Assembly: GCA_963662645.2 (NCBI GenBank)
Contig: OY759762.1
Location: 1,178,001-1,242,000 of the forward strand
Source of the DNA: Aldehydirespirator sp963662645
Lineage (GTDB): Bacteria; Actinomycetota; Acidimicrobiia; Acidimicrobiales; Aldehydirespiratoraceae
Reading direction: 5' to 3'
Length of the DNA: 64,000 bases
Position 1 is the stretch's first letter, and each line of letters opens with the position of its first letter. Positions 1-8,477 of this stretch are shown here, one piece after another. Below the pieces are notes generated by a model. It did no database searches, was not told the origin of the DNA, and saw only the letters and a list, made by a program, of their open reading frames with translations. The position numbers were made by a program, and so were the translations under genes.

Positions 1-2
1 GT

Positions 3-215
3 CTCGGCGAGGCGGCAAAGCGCTACGCCGCGCAGCGCGGGTGCACCTTCACGGCGCTGGTCGTCGAGGGCCTGCAACTAGTGCTACACCCCCCTGCCGA
101 GGATCGACCGCCCCGCCAGCTGCCCCGCTACGGGGGCGCTGGCGGACGCCTGCTCGTCGATCTCACCGACAAAGAGGCCGTGGCCGACGCACTCGACGCC
201 GACGGCGTGCGATGA
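3..215 (+). CDS. VapB-like antitoxin, 5' end outside window
   Basis: The last 70 codons of a gene that begins before the window. The visible start, with RGCTFTALVVEGLQLVL, resembles the second helix of ribbon-helix-helix antitoxins (pattern G-x-T-x-T-A-L-V-x-E-x-L). The remainder, ending DLTDKEAVADALDADGVR, would be the toxin-binding tail. The stop codon overlaps the next gene's start in an ATGA, the usual antitoxin-toxin coupling. The DNA-binding strand is not visible, so the fold call rests on one helix and on the PIN toxin downstream. Confidence 0.6.
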   Translation, partial: LGEAAKRYAAQRGCTFTALVVEGLQLVLHPPAEDRPPRQLPRYGGAGGRLLVDLTDKEAVADALDADGVR

Positions 216-649
216 TCCTGCCTGACGTCAACATGCTCGTCTACGCCTTCCATGGCGACGCGACGGACCACGAGCGCCACGCCGACTGGCTGGACTCGGT
301 CCTGGCAGGTCCGGAGCCGATGCTGCTGCCGGATGTCGTCCTGACCGGCTTCCTTCGAGTCGTCACCAACCGTAGGATCTTCACCGACCCGGCCCCTGCC
401 CCCGTCGCGCTCGCCTTCGTGGAAGCGATGAGAGCCTCGCCCGTCGGCCGCCCGCTGAGCCCGACCGACGCCGCTTGGCGCCAACTCGCTCGATTCATCA
501 GCAACGACCCGTACATTGTCGGCAACCTGGTTCCCGACGCCTGGATCGCCGCGTTGGCCGTTACCTCCGGTGCTCGGGTGGCCACCGCCGACGCCGGCTT
601 CGCCCGGTTCGAGGGCCTCATGTGGTTTAACCCCGTGCGCGACCAATGA
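212..649 (+). CDS. VapC-type PIN-domain ribonuclease toxin
   Basis: 145 residues, the normal size for a single-domain PIN toxin that cleaves RNA with Mg2+. The first acidic residue is D5 in LPDVNMLVYA. The middle GFLRVVTNRRIF and the C-terminal VPDAWIAALAV and TADAGFARF segments supply the other active-site Asp residues and match the VapC subfamily that has 'GFLRVVTN' mid-protein. The ATG at 212 was chosen because it overlaps the antitoxin stop by four bases; an upstream in-frame ATG at 41 would run through the antitoxin. The toxin should be held inactive by the preceding gene product, which would also repress the pair. Confidence 0.85.
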   Translation: MILPDVNMLVYAFHGDATDHERHADWLDSVLAGPEPMLLPDVVLTGFLRVVTNRRIFTDPAPAPVALAFVEAMRASPVGRPLSPTDAAWRQLARFISNDPYIVGNLVPDAWIAALAVTSGARVATADAGFARFEGLMWFNPVRDQ

Positions 650-670
650 AGCACCGGCCCGCGAGGCACA

Positions 671-688
671 CCGGCCGCTACCGGCCGG
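671..688 (+). terminator. GC-only hairpin after vapC
   Basis: CCGGCCG, four-base loop, CGGCCGG lies 21 bases after the toxin stop. There is no T-run, so if it ends transcription it does so weakly or with Rho. It separates the toxin pair from the promoter of the methyltransferase. Confidence 0.3.
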
Positions 689-719
689 CCCGCGAGCCGC
701 TCCGTTACTATCGCCCGCC

Positions 720-1382
720 ATGAGCTTCCGCACTGAGTTTCTCGACGAGGCTCTGGCCGCCTACATCCAGGCCCATTCCACCGCTCCCGACGAGGTGCAG
801 CGGGATCTGATCGAGGCCACGGCCGACCTCGGAGATGCGAGCATCATGCAGATCAGCCCCGCCCAGGGCGCCCTCATGACGATGCTCACGACCTTGCTCC
901 AGCCGCGGTTCGCGGTCGAGGTGGGCACGTTCACGGGCTATTCGGCCCTGGCCGTGGCCAAGGCACTCCCGCCCGGCGGCCGGCTGCTGTGCTGCGACAT
1001 CTCCGAGGAGTGGACGGCCATCGCCCGCGAGCACTGGGAGCGCGCCGGAGTGGGCGACCGCATCGATCTGCGCATCGCTCCGGCGATGGACACGCTGCGG
1101 TCGCTGCCGCCGGAGCCGGCCGTCGACCTCGCGTTCATCGATGCCGACAAGGCGTCATACATCGCCTACTACGAGGAGCTGGTTCGGAGGCTGTCGGCGC
1201 GGGGAGTGATCCTGGTGGACAACACGCTGTGGGACGGGCACGTGGCCAACCCCGACCAGACCGATCCCACCACAGAGCAGTTGCGCGCCTTCAACGCCTA
1301 TGTCGTCGCCGACGAACGGGTGCTAGTGGCCCTGCTGCCGGTGGGCGACGGCCTCTCAATGATCACGCGCCGTCCCGCCTGA
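720..1382 (+). CDS. Class I SAM-dependent O-methyltransferase (caffeoyl-CoA OMT family)
   Basis: 220 residues, matching the Methyltransf_3 family, which transfers methyl from SAM to catechol-type hydroxyls using a divalent metal. The SAM-binding glycine motif is VEVGTFTGYSALAVA (residues about 63-77). The metal-binding DADKASY and the VDNTLWDG segment follow in the right order. The start at 720 is preferred because a TACTAT -10-like hexamer (706-711) lies eight bases upstream with no Shine-Dalgarno, suggesting a leaderless transcript; in-frame codons further upstream run through vapC. The natural substrate cannot be told from sequence. Confidence 0.88.
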   Translation: MSFRTEFLDEALAAYIQAHSTAPDEVQRDLIEATADLGDASIMQISPAQGALMTMLTTLLQPRFAVEVGTFTGYSALAVAKALPPGGRLLCCDISEEWTAIAREHWERAGVGDRIDLRIAPAMDTLRSLPPEPAVDLAFIDADKASYIAYYEELVRRLSARGVILVDNTLWDGHVANPDQTDPTTEQLRAFNAYVVADERVLVALLPVGDGLSMITRRPA

Positions 1383-1436
1383 GCGGCGCACCACAGTCCC
1401 CGAGGCGCGCTGTCCCGGGACGGCCGCGGCGCAGCG

Positions 1437-2216
1437 TCAGCGAGTGTCGAGTCGAACCGGGTTCGAGAGCACGCCGATGCCGCTGACCTCGACATCCACG
1501 ACATCCCCAGGCGCGAGCTGGCAGGTCGAGTCGGCGCCCATCCACAGCACGTCGCCGGGATGGAAGGTGATGTAGCGAGATGCTTCGACGATGAAGTCCC
1601 ACGGGCCGAACACCATGTCGCCGGTGGCGAACTCGGCCTGCGCCTCGCCGTTGACACGGACGGTGGTGGTCTGGGCCATGGGGTCGACGTCGGTCTCGAT
1701 CCAGGGGCCCATCGGCTTGAAGGTGTCGCTGTTCTTGCTTCGCCAGAACGAACGGTCGGCGCGCTGCCACTCGCGGGCGCTCACATCGTTGCCGATCGTC
1801 CAACCGAACACGGATTCCTGCGCCTCCGCCCGCGACGCTCTGCGGACCCGGCGGCCAAGCACCGCCACCACCTCGCCCTCGGCCTCGAAGCGACCAGTCA
1901 CATCGGGCGGCACGAGTATGGACTCACCATGCCCGATCAACGCATTGTTCGCCCGGTAACCCACCTCCGGACGATCAGGCACGGCGACGTCGCGTCCCGC
2001 CGCTATCTGTTGCTCGATGTGACGCCGGTAGTTCAGGCCGACCGCATAGAACACGAACGGCACCACCGGCGGCAGGAAGGCCAACCCCTCTCTCGCCAGG
2101 GACCGCTCCACAACGGAATCGCTTTCGAGGGGAGAACCACGCAGCACATGGACCGCATCGTCGTCCACCCGGACCCAGCGGATCCCGCCGTCAACAGATA
2201 TCCGCCCGTACCGCAT
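1437..2216 (-). CDS. Fumarylacetoacetate hydrolase-family protein
   Basis: 259 residues. The N-terminal MRYGRISVDGG is the small leader domain common in this family. The catalytic barrel carries GLNYRRHIEQ, the metal-binding RFEAEGEVVAVLG and GNDVSAREWQ, and the DTFKPMGPWIETD and PGDVLWMGADS signatures. Members cleave C-C bonds in beta-diketo acids or decarboxylate/isomerise 2-oxo acids in aromatic ring catabolism. The ATG at 2216 fits the conserved N-terminus better than the codon 12 residues upstream. It is read the same way as the sugar operon but separated by 250 bases, so it may be transcribed alone. The substrate is unknown. Confidence 0.88.
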   Translation of the reverse strand: MRYGRISVDGGIRWVRVDDDAVHVLRGSPLESDSVVERSLAREGLAFLPPVVPFVFYAVGLNYRRHIEQQIAAGRDVAVPDRPEVGYRANNALIGHGESILVPPDVTGRFEAEGEVVAVLGRRVRRASRAEAQESVFGWTIGNDVSAREWQRADRSFWRSKNSDTFKPMGPWIETDVDPMAQTTTVRVNGEAQAEFATGDMVFGPWDFIVEASRYITFHPGDVLWMGADSTCQLAPGDVVDVEVSGIGVLSNPVRLDTR

Positions 2217-2223
2217 CAGAGGC

Positions 2224-2355
2224 CTACACCAGCACGCCGAGCGGGACGGCAACTATGCGATCGTCGATCCGGAAGGCTGCGGTGCCCGGATTGATCACGA
2301 TTCCGGCCCGAAACGTCTCCCCGAAACGATCCCCGAGAACAGCGAGTCGGCCGTT
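2224..2355 (-). pseudogene. Possible short gene remnant upstream of the FAH gene
   Basis: On the minus strand a 43-codon open stretch reads like protein (it contains GETFRAGIVINPG and RIDDRIVAVPLGVLV) and stops seven bases before the FAH start. It is bounded upstream by an in-frame TGA. It could be the tail of a decayed gene or a tiny ORF from the GTG inside it. I recognise no family. The rest of 2217-2466 shows nothing I can name. Confidence 0.2.
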
Positions 2356-2466
2356 TCAGCGGTCGCCGTTCACGCACAAAGGGATAATAGAGAATCCACA
2401 GCGTGGATAGTTTGTCGGTCCATTGTTGCGCCCGCTCCCGGCTTCGGTGCGACGGGGGACATCCCC

Positions 2467-3267
2467 TTAACCGCCCCGCTCGCGGCCACCCGTGTACGTG
2501 CGGCTTGGACTGCCGTCAACCAACGCATGGCCACGATGTGACCTCGATAAGCGGGATGCTGCTGGCTCGTCCAGTACGACGGTGACCTTGGGGTGGAGCT
2601 GGATCGCGGAGGCGGGCACCTCCTGGGTGAGGGGCCCCTCGACTGCTCGGGCGACGGCATCAGCCTTGTGCTCTCCGCGGGCCACCATTACGAGATGGCC
2701 CGCGGCAAGGATGGTCGAGAGGCCTTGGGTGATGGCCTGCCCGGGCACTGGTCGGCTCGCGAGAAAGAAGCGGGCGTTGTAGGCCCGGGTCTGCCCGCTC
2801 AACTCGACCACCCGGGTGGTGCTGTCCAGCGGAGATCCCGGCTCGTTGAAGGCGAGGTGGCCATTGGCTCCGATGCCCAGCAGTTGCAGGCCCATCGACG
2901 CTTCCCGAACCTCCTGCTCGTAGCGGGCGCATTCAGCGGACACATCAATCGCATGGGGGTTCGGGCAGTGGACAGCGTTGGATCCCATGCCGACATGACC
3001 GGTCAGCAGCCGGTGGACGACGTTTCGGTAGGCGCATGGGTCCTCGCGGTCGAGGCCCAGGTACTCGTCCAACAGGTAGGCGCGGACGCGGGCGAACCTC
3101 AGGTCCTGCTCGCGATGACGCCGCACCAGTTCGGCGAACACGGGCTCCATCGTCTCGCCGGTGGCCAGACCGAGAGCAGGCCGCGGCACGGCCGTGATGA
3201 ACCGCTCGACTAGATCGGCGACCACTCGCACGGCTGCGGTGGCCGACTCGGCAACAACGATCCTCAA
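2467..3267 (-). CDS. nagB: Glucosamine-6-phosphate deaminase NagB
   Basis: 266 residues, the same length as E. coli NagB. It converts glucosamine-6-phosphate to fructose-6-phosphate and ammonia. The phosphate loop LGLATGETM is at about residues 32-40. The catalytic acid region LLDEYLGL places D67 where E. coli has D72, and GANGHLAFNEPG gives H137 and E142 for the His-Glu relay. Asn in place of the E. coli Asp141 is normal in Gram-positive enzymes. The start is a TTG at 3267 whose last two bases share the upstream kinase stop (TTGA overlap), so it is translationally coupled; other in-frame starts fall inside the kinase gene. It is the last step of the operon. Confidence 0.92.
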   Translation of the reverse strand: MRIVVAESATAAVRVVADLVERFITAVPRPALGLATGETMEPVFAELVRRHREQDLRFARVRAYLLDEYLGLDREDPCAYRNVVHRLLTGHVGMGSNAVHCPNPHAIDVSAECARYEQEVREASMGLQLLGIGANGHLAFNEPGSPLDSTTRVVELSGQTRAYNARFFLASRPVPGQAITQGLSTILAAGHLVMVARGEHKADAVARAVEGPLTQEVPASAIQLHPKVTVVLDEPAASRLSRSHRGHALVDGSPSRTYTGGRERGG

Positions 3268-4046
3268 TGGGCCGCAAGCCCGGCTGGGCCGCCGGCGGAG
3301 CGGCGGGCGGCTACTGCCGCGCCCACGATCCCGGAGTGCGCGCCGAGGTGGGCGACCGAGATGGCCTTGGACAGCTTGAGCTTCGTTGCGAAGCGGTCGA
3401 AGTTCTCGCTCAGCCCTCCGCCCACCACCCAGCGAGACGGGTTGAGCATGGCCTCCAACTCGTCGAAGAAGGGCTGGGCCCGCCGGGCCCATTCGACCGG
3501 GGTGAGCTCCTCGGCGGAGATCGCCCTGCCCGACGCGATCTCCTCGAAGCGCCCATTGGTGCCGACGAGGCCACCCAACTCCGAGTTGGCGATGAGATCG
3601 CCGTTGTGGAGCAGGGCGCTGCCTATGCCCGTTCCGAAGGTCAGCACGATGGTCAGCCCGTCCCGGTCCAGTCCGGCGTCGCCGTAGGTCAGCTCGGCCA
3701 GCCCGGCGGCATCGGCGTCGTTGATCAGCACCGCGTTGGCGCCGTCGGCGGCACGCAGGCAGGCCAGCGCACCGTCCTCTTCGAACGCCCCGGAGAGATT
3801 GGGGGCATGGCGCAGCGACGACCCGTCGATGACGCCCGGCAGGGCCACACCGACCGGGCCCGACCAGCCCACCGCGGACGCGATGCGATCGATGGCGGAC
3901 ACGACATCACCGGGTGTCGCTGTCTCCGGGGTCGGCTCGGAGCGGATGGGCCCGGCCAGCTCTCCGGTGCCCAGATCGACCACTGCGCCCTTGATGCTGG
4001 TGCCTCCGACATCGACTCCGAGCTGCATCTCGGCCTGCTCGCTCAT
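3264..4046 (-). CDS. ppgK: ROK-family sugar kinase, polyphosphate-glucokinase type
   Basis: 260 residues. The ATP/phosphate-binding LGVDVGGTSIKGAVVDL opens the protein, followed by NDADAAGLAEL, the GTGIGSALLHNGDLIANSELGG block typical of actinobacterial PpgK, and a late GGGLSENFD. These enzymes phosphorylate glucose with polyphosphate or ATP and lack the zinc-binding cysteines of NagK-type ROK kinases, as here. The position directly before nagB suggests that glucosamine could be the substrate in this operon; that is inference. The ATG at 4046 overlaps the ATPase stop by four bases and the gene ends overlapping nagB. Confidence 0.8.
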   Translation of the reverse strand: MSEQAEMQLGVDVGGTSIKGAVVDLGTGELAGPIRSEPTPETATPGDVVSAIDRIASAVGWSGPVGVALPGVIDGSSLRHAPNLSGAFEEDGALACLRAADGANAVLINDADAAGLAELTYGDAGLDRDGLTIVLTFGTGIGSALLHNGDLIANSELGGLVGTNGRFEEIASGRAISAEELTPVEWARRAQPFFDELEAMLNPSRWVVGGGLSENFDRFATKLKLSKAISVAHLGAHSGIVGAAVAARRSAGGPAGLAAH

Positions 4047-4855
4047 GAGGTGGAATCGCCGGTTCGGGCACCCGTGATGTAGGCGACGAGGTCGTCCTTG
4101 GTCACCTCGCTCACGTTCACCTCCGCGGTCTTGCGGCCCTGGCGCAGCACCACGGCGCGGTCGCAGACCTCGGTGACTCGGTCCATGTTGTGAGTGATGA
4201 GCAGCACGGCCACGCCCGCGTCGCGCAGGCTGCGGATGAGGTCGAGCACTCGGGCCGCCTGCTCCACGCCCAGCGCGGCGGCGGGCTCGTCGAGCAGCAC
4301 GATCTGCTGGCCCCAGGCGGCGGCGCGGCCTATGGCCACCGCCTGGCGCTGGCCTCCCGACAGGGCGCTCATCGACCGGCGCAACGACGGGATGCGAATG
4401 TCGAGTCGACCCAGGATGTCGCCGGACTCAGCCCGCATGCGTTTCTTGTCGAGCACCCCCAGCCACGCTCCGAGCCGGCCGCCGCGGGTGTGCTCCCGGT
4501 TGAGGAACAGGTTCTCGACCACATCGAGGGGGTCGATCACGGCCAGGGTCTGATGGACGGTCTCGATGCCCAGCGAGCGGGCGATGTCGGGCGAGGCGAT
4601 GGACTGGACGACCCCGTCGACCCTGACCACGCCCGCGTCGGGCGCGTACACGCCCGAGATGCACTTGACCAGCGTCGACTTGCCCGCGCCGTTGTCGCCC
4701 AGCAGGGCGGTGACCCGGCCGTAGTGAAGGCTCAGGGCCACATGATCGAGAGCCCGCACCGCCCGGAACGACTTGCACAGGCCCTCGACCTCGAGCGCGG
4801 GCGCGCCGGCTTGACCCTCCGCCTCGAGCGCGGCGGGGCCGGCTGCGGCCGTCAC
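4043..4855 (-). CDS. Sugar ABC transporter ATP-binding protein
   Basis: 270 residues, a single ATPase domain of the ribose/xylose (CUT2) type. Walker A is GDNGAGKSTLVK, the signature is LSGGQRQAVAIGRA, Walker B is IVLLDEPAAALG, and the switch His is in LLITHNMDR. Most CUT2 ATPases such as RbsA are fused duplicates of about 500 residues, so a half-size subunit (as in FrcA) must act as a dimer. The GTG start at 4855 overlaps the upstream stop (GTGA); it precedes an Ala-rich leader before the conserved LEVEGLCKSF. It powers the permease at 6136. Confidence 0.88.
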   Translation of the reverse strand: MTAAAGPAALEAEGQAGAPALEVEGLCKSFRAVRALDHVALSLHYGRVTALLGDNGAGKSTLVKCISGVYAPDAGVVRVDGVVQSIASPDIARSLGIETVHQTLAVIDPLDVVENLFLNREHTRGGRLGAWLGVLDKKRMRAESGDILGRLDIRIPSLRRSMSALSGGQRQAVAIGRAAAWGQQIVLLDEPAAALGVEQAARVLDLIRSLRDAGVAVLLITHNMDRVTEVCDRAVVLRQGRKTAEVNVSEVTKDDLVAYITGARTGDSTS

Positions 4856-6060
4856 CGCGAACCCCCGAGCGGGACCTCGTCCCCGAAGCCGTTCCACACG
4901 CCCACTACCCGAGCCCGGCCGGAAGAAACGCCGCCAAGGCCCACCACCAACGACCTGGTGACGAAAACCTGGACCCGGAAGCCGAAGACGACGGTGTCGC
5001 CCTCAGCCACAGTTCGGCTCCCGCCAGGGTGGAGTCTGGCGTAGTAGTCGATGGCCGCCGGGGCGGGCATGTCCACCGGCACCGGTTCCGTCGACACCTC
5101 CGACGGGTCGTGGGCGACGACGGCGTGCACCTGATAGTCGCCGAACACCGGATCGATGTAGAGACCCCCTCCGAAGCAGAGCGGCACACCCTGGTGGATA
5201 TGGGCCACTTCGCTGAGGTAGAGCACCGCGGGCTGCTCCGGAAGATCCTGCACGCCGTGAAGGGGGGTGGTGCCGGTGAGCCCGTGGCCGGGCTCGACCT
5301 GGGTGGCGCCAGCTTCGGCCAGCATGCCGAGCACCTCGGTGGAGGTGGTCCCGGGCGCGTTGATCTCCAGCGTCTGCGGGCAGGCGGGGTGGCGGCGGGC
5401 GATCTCCGCGGCCCGGGCCAGCGTCTCGGCATTGGGGGTGAGGCGGGCTCCGCCCGAAGCAGCGTCGAACAGCAGGGCCGGGAACGTGGTCAGCCCGGCG
5501 AACTCGGCGCCGGGGAGCCCGGCAATGAGATCGATCATGGCGGGCAGGTCGTCGAGCGAGACACCGCCCTCGTGGCCCGGGTAGAACGTGTCGCCCTCGG
5601 CGAACACCCTCACCAGCAGCCGCTGGACCCGTCCGGCGCGGTGGGCCGCAGCCGCAGCCTCCACGGCCTTGTTCTCGGAGAAGACCGTCCAGTAATCGGG
5701 ATCCAGCCCGGCAGCCTCGCCGGCCTCGGCTCGGGGCACCTGCACGAGGTGGCCGAGATGGCCGAGGTTGTGGCCGTGACGGGCGATCGGTCGGGCGCAG
5801 GCCATGTCCACGGCGACATAGCCGTCGACACCGCCTGCGGTCATGGCGGCCAGCGCCGCCGGGGCCCGGCCGATCTGCTTGGTCATGGCGTAGACGGCTA
5901 GGCCCAGCCGGCGGGCCTGCCGGCACAGCCCGGCGGTGTTGGCCTCAATGGCGTCGAGATCGAGAACGCAGCTGTTGGCCGGTACCTGTCCCGACTGGTG
6001 GAGTTCGACCGCGGCCCGCACGAACTGCGGGTTGCGCCTCAGCAGCGGTTGCAGGAACAA
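4852..6060 (-). CDS. YhfX-like PLP-dependent alanine-racemase-fold enzyme
   Basis: 402 residues with an alanine-racemase N-terminal barrel. The PLP lysine is in YAMTKQIGR, and EINAPGTTSTE and VEPGHGLTGTTP follow, matching the YhfX group of uncharacterised amino-acid racemase-like enzymes. The start is a TTG at 6060, chosen because a strong ribosome site GGAAGGAGG (6067-6075) sits just upstream. It lies between permease and ATPase genes, so its substrate is probably released from the imported compound. An amino-acid racemase or related PLP reaction is expected; the actual reaction is unknown. Its end overlaps the ATPase start by four bases. Confidence 0.75.
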   Translation of the reverse strand: MFLQPLLRRNPQFVRAAVELHQSGQVPANSCVLDLDAIEANTAGLCRQARRLGLAVYAMTKQIGRAPAALAAMTAGGVDGYVAVDMACARPIARHGHNLGHLGHLVQVPRAEAGEAAGLDPDYWTVFSENKAVEAAAAAHRAGRVQRLLVRVFAEGDTFYPGHEGGVSLDDLPAMIDLIAGLPGAEFAGLTTFPALLFDAASGGARLTPNAETLARAAEIARRHPACPQTLEINAPGTTSTEVLGMLAEAGATQVEPGHGLTGTTPLHGVQDLPEQPAVLYLSEVAHIHQGVPLCFGGGLYIDPVFGDYQVHAVVAHDPSEVSTEPVPVDMPAPAAIDYYARLHPGGSRTVAEGDTVVFGFRVQVFVTRSLVVGLGGVSSGRARVVGVWNGFGDEVPLGGSR

Positions 6061-6135
6061 CCCGGGCCTCCTTCCACTCTCGCGACTCGTGCACCGACTT
6101 CGTGCGGACCGCACTCGCGGCGTCGCAGGAACACG

Positions 6136-7137
6136 TCAGGTCTCCTTCTGCTCTCGCATGCTCAGAGCCACCGCGAGGATGATGATCGCGCCCCGGGCGA
6201 TCAGCTGGTCGGCGACCCGCAGGCCCATGAGGATCAGGCCGTTGTTGAGCATGGCCATGACCACCGACCCGGCTATGGCGCCGGCCACCGAGGCCCGGCC
6301 GCCGAAGAGGTTGGTGCCTCCGATGACCACCGCTGCGATCACCGTGAGCAGCAGGTTCTCGCCCAGGTCGTGGCGCCCGATGGCCAGCCGGCCGGCTAGG
6401 AGCACGCCCGCGAACGAGGCCGCCGCCGCGCTGGCCATCAGCGCGGTGATGCGGATGCGGTCGGTGTTGATGCCGAGCGCAGCCGCCGCGCCCCGGTCGG
6501 CGCCCACCGACAGCACATGGCGGCCCCAGCGCAGCTGGTGCAGCACAAGATGCCCGATCAGACCGACCACGACGGTCCAGATGAGCAGCGACGAGATGGG
6601 GCCCACCGACCCGGCCCCGAAGACGGCCAAGAAGGCGTCGTTGCGGATCGGCAGTGACTGCAAGTTGTTCATGTTGCGGGCGATGCCGCTGACGATCCCG
6701 AGCATTCCCAGCGTCACCAGGAACGACGGGATGCGCACCTTGACGGCGATGACGCCGTTGACGAGCCCGATGCCGGCTCCGACGGCCAGCGCGGCAGCCG
6801 CGCCGGCCACGAACCCGTAGCTGCCCACCGCCTCGGCCGCCACCAGCGACGACAGGGCACAGATCGCTCCGATCGACAGGTCGATCTCGGCTGAGGCCAG
6901 CGCGAAGGTCATGCCCACCGCCATCACCGCGATCGGAGCGGCCTGGCGGCCGATGTTGAGGAGGTTGGAGGCGGTGAGGAACCCGTCGTCGCGCAGGATG
7001 ACGGCGAACAGCCCGAAGATCAGCACCGCGGCGGCGTACACCACGTACGAGCGCAGCCCGGTGTCCTGGCGTCGCCGTGCCAGCCACTGGTGGGCACCAA
7101 GTTGCAGGCGTCCGGCCGCGGCGGAATCGTTCATCAT
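6136..7137 (-). CDS. Sugar ABC transporter permease (RbsC family)
   Basis: 333 residues with eight to ten hydrophobic helices and the BPD_transp_2 landmarks GMTFALASAEIDLSIGAI (residues about 74-91) and the late GGTNLFGGRASVAGAIAG. It forms the membrane channel for the binding protein at 7218 and the ATPase at 4043. The N-terminal 30 residues are cytosolic. It follows an 80-base gap containing a hairpin and is followed by a 75-base gap, unlike the tight overlaps further down the operon. Confidence 0.92.
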   Translation of the reverse strand: MMNDSAAAGRLQLGAHQWLARRRQDTGLRSYVVYAAAVLIFGLFAVILRDDGFLTASNLLNIGRQAAPIAVMAVGMTFALASAEIDLSIGAICALSSLVAAEAVGSYGFVAGAAAALAVGAGIGLVNGVIAVKVRIPSFLVTLGMLGIVSGIARNMNNLQSLPIRNDAFLAVFGAGSVGPISSLLIWTVVVGLIGHLVLHQLRWGRHVLSVGADRGAAAALGINTDRIRITALMASAAAASFAGVLLAGRLAIGRHDLGENLLLTVIAAVVIGGTNLFGGRASVAGAIAGSVVMAMLNNGLILMGLRVADQLIARGAIIILAVALSMREQKET

Positions 7138-7162
7138 GCGTTCCTCACTGAGCCTGCCCGGC

Positions 7163-7199
7163 GCCCCGGCGACAACTCAACGCTGGTTGCCGCCGGGGC
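7163..7199 (-). terminator. Strong stem-loop between binding protein and permease genes
   Basis: GCCCCGGCG pairs with CGCCGGGGC, extended by CAAC/GTTG inside after one mismatch, with a nine-base loop. There is no T-run. Hairpins here commonly protect the upstream binding-protein mRNA or partly stop transcription, giving more binding protein than permease; that role is inferred. Confidence 0.5.
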
Positions 7200-7217
7200 T
7201 TGGGGGGCCAGTCTGCC

Positions 7218-8456
7218 TCAGCCGATGGCGTCGAGGACTTCTTGGGGTGGATCGGCGGCCAGCGACTGGCGGTAGCCCTCGACGATGTTGTCGGCGGTCA
7301 CGCCGATGGCCGGCACCACCGCGAACGCCGGGGCCGGCTTGCCGAGCAGCCCGTAGGCGCCCTCGATGGCCATGGTGCGGCCGAGGTTGTAGGCCTCGTC
7401 GGCGGCTATGCCCACGACGTTGCCGCCCTCGACCAGATCGAGCGACACGTTGGTGTCGAGGTCCATGGTCACCAGGGCCACATCGGAGGCGCCCGCGGCC
7501 CGAAGGGCGGCCAGCACGCCGTCGGCGGGACCCGCCGACCACGGGGCGTAGATGCCATCGAGGTCGGGATTGCGGGTCAGCATGGCCGTGGCGATCTCCT
7601 CCGCCGCGGCCGGATCGGCCAGACCCTGCTCGGCGACGATCTCGATGCCGGGATAGTTGATCTCGATCCACGCCTTGAAAGCCTGGTCGCGCTGGTTGGT
7701 CACGTAGTAGGCGGCGTCGTGGAAGATGTAGCCGACCTCGCCCTCGCCTCCGAGCGCGTCGGCCAGCAGATCCGCGGCGGTAATGCCCATCGCGGCCAGA
7801 TCGTCGGTGACGATGCCCACGTAGTCCTGACCGTGCACGTAGCCCTGGGGCACGTTGGACAAGAACACCAACTGCACGCCCGCATCCACCGCGGGGCGGA
7901 ACGCCTCGGCTCCGGCGTCGGGGCCGATGGCCAGGCTGATGATGATGTCAGGGCTCAGCGCCATGACCGTCTCCACGTCGTTGGCCTGCTGGGCCGCGTC
8001 GAACTGGGCGTTGGTCTCCGCGATGACCTCGATCCTGAGCTCCGCGAAGGCGTCACGGGCGCCCTGGCTCACCGCGTCGGTGAACGCCCCCGCGGTGTGC
8101 CACAGCAGCGCGGCGGTGTGGCCGCCCGCCTGCACTTCGGCGATCTCGTCGTCGCTCAGGGTGACCTCGCTGGAGGCTACGGCCTCCTCGCCGCCCGGAC
8201 CCTGAGTCTTGGGCGGCTCCGGTGCCGGCTCAGGATCAGGCTCGGGCTCCGGTGCCGGCTCGGGATCAGGTTCCGGCGCAGGCTCTGGCTCGGGTGCCGG
8301 CTCGGGATCAGGTTCCGGCGCAGGCTCTGGCGCGGCAGTTGTGGCCGGCGGCGCCGCGTCGTCGTCATCGTCGGCACACGCCGCGGCCAGGACCGCGAAC
8401 ACTGCGAGCAGCGACACGATCAGCAGCCACTTCGGCCTCTTGTACTTGTTTGTCAT
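7218..8456 (-). CDS. Lipoprotein sugar-binding protein of ABC transporter (Peripla_BP_4)
   Basis: 412 residues. A lipoprotein signal ends at LAAAC (Cys27), so the mature protein is anchored outside the membrane. Residues about 29-83 are an acidic run and then a repetitive Pro-Glu-Pro linker, a long stalk between lipid anchor and ligand domain. The ligand-binding domain has the ribose-binding-protein pattern: HTAGAFTDAVSQGARDAF, PDIIISLAIGPDA, GEVGYIFHDAAYYVTNQRD and DLDGIYAPWSAGPADGVL. The repetitive linker DNA (8215-8340) differs from the surrounding sequence. The ligand is unknown; operon partners suggest an amino sugar or its conjugate. Confidence 0.88.
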   Translation of the reverse strand: MTNKYKRPKWLLIVSLLAVFAVLAAACADDDDDAAPPATTAAPEPAPEPDPEPAPEPEPAPEPDPEPAPEPEPDPEPAPEPPKTQGPGGEEAVASSEVTLSDDEIAEVQAGGHTAALLWHTAGAFTDAVSQGARDAFAELRIEVIAETNAQFDAAQQANDVETVMALSPDIIISLAIGPDAGAEAFRPAVDAGVQLVFLSNVPQGYVHGQDYVGIVTDDLAAMGITAADLLADALGGEGEVGYIFHDAAYYVTNQRDQAFKAWIEINYPGIEIVAEQGLADPAAAEEIATAMLTRNPDLDGIYAPWSAGPADGVLAALRAAGASDVALVTMDLDTNVSLDLVEGGNVVGIAADEAYNLGRTMAIEGAYGLLGKPAPAFAVVPAIGVTADNIVEGYRQSLAADPPQEVLDAIG

Positions 8457-8477
8457 GGCCCCTCCCTTGGGTCCGGT

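Noticed and set aside
8209..8345. Short tandem units as a CRISPR-like array
   Set aside because: They lie in frame within the binding-protein gene and encode a Pro-Glu linker, with no spacers. No CRISPR array was seen anywhere in the window.
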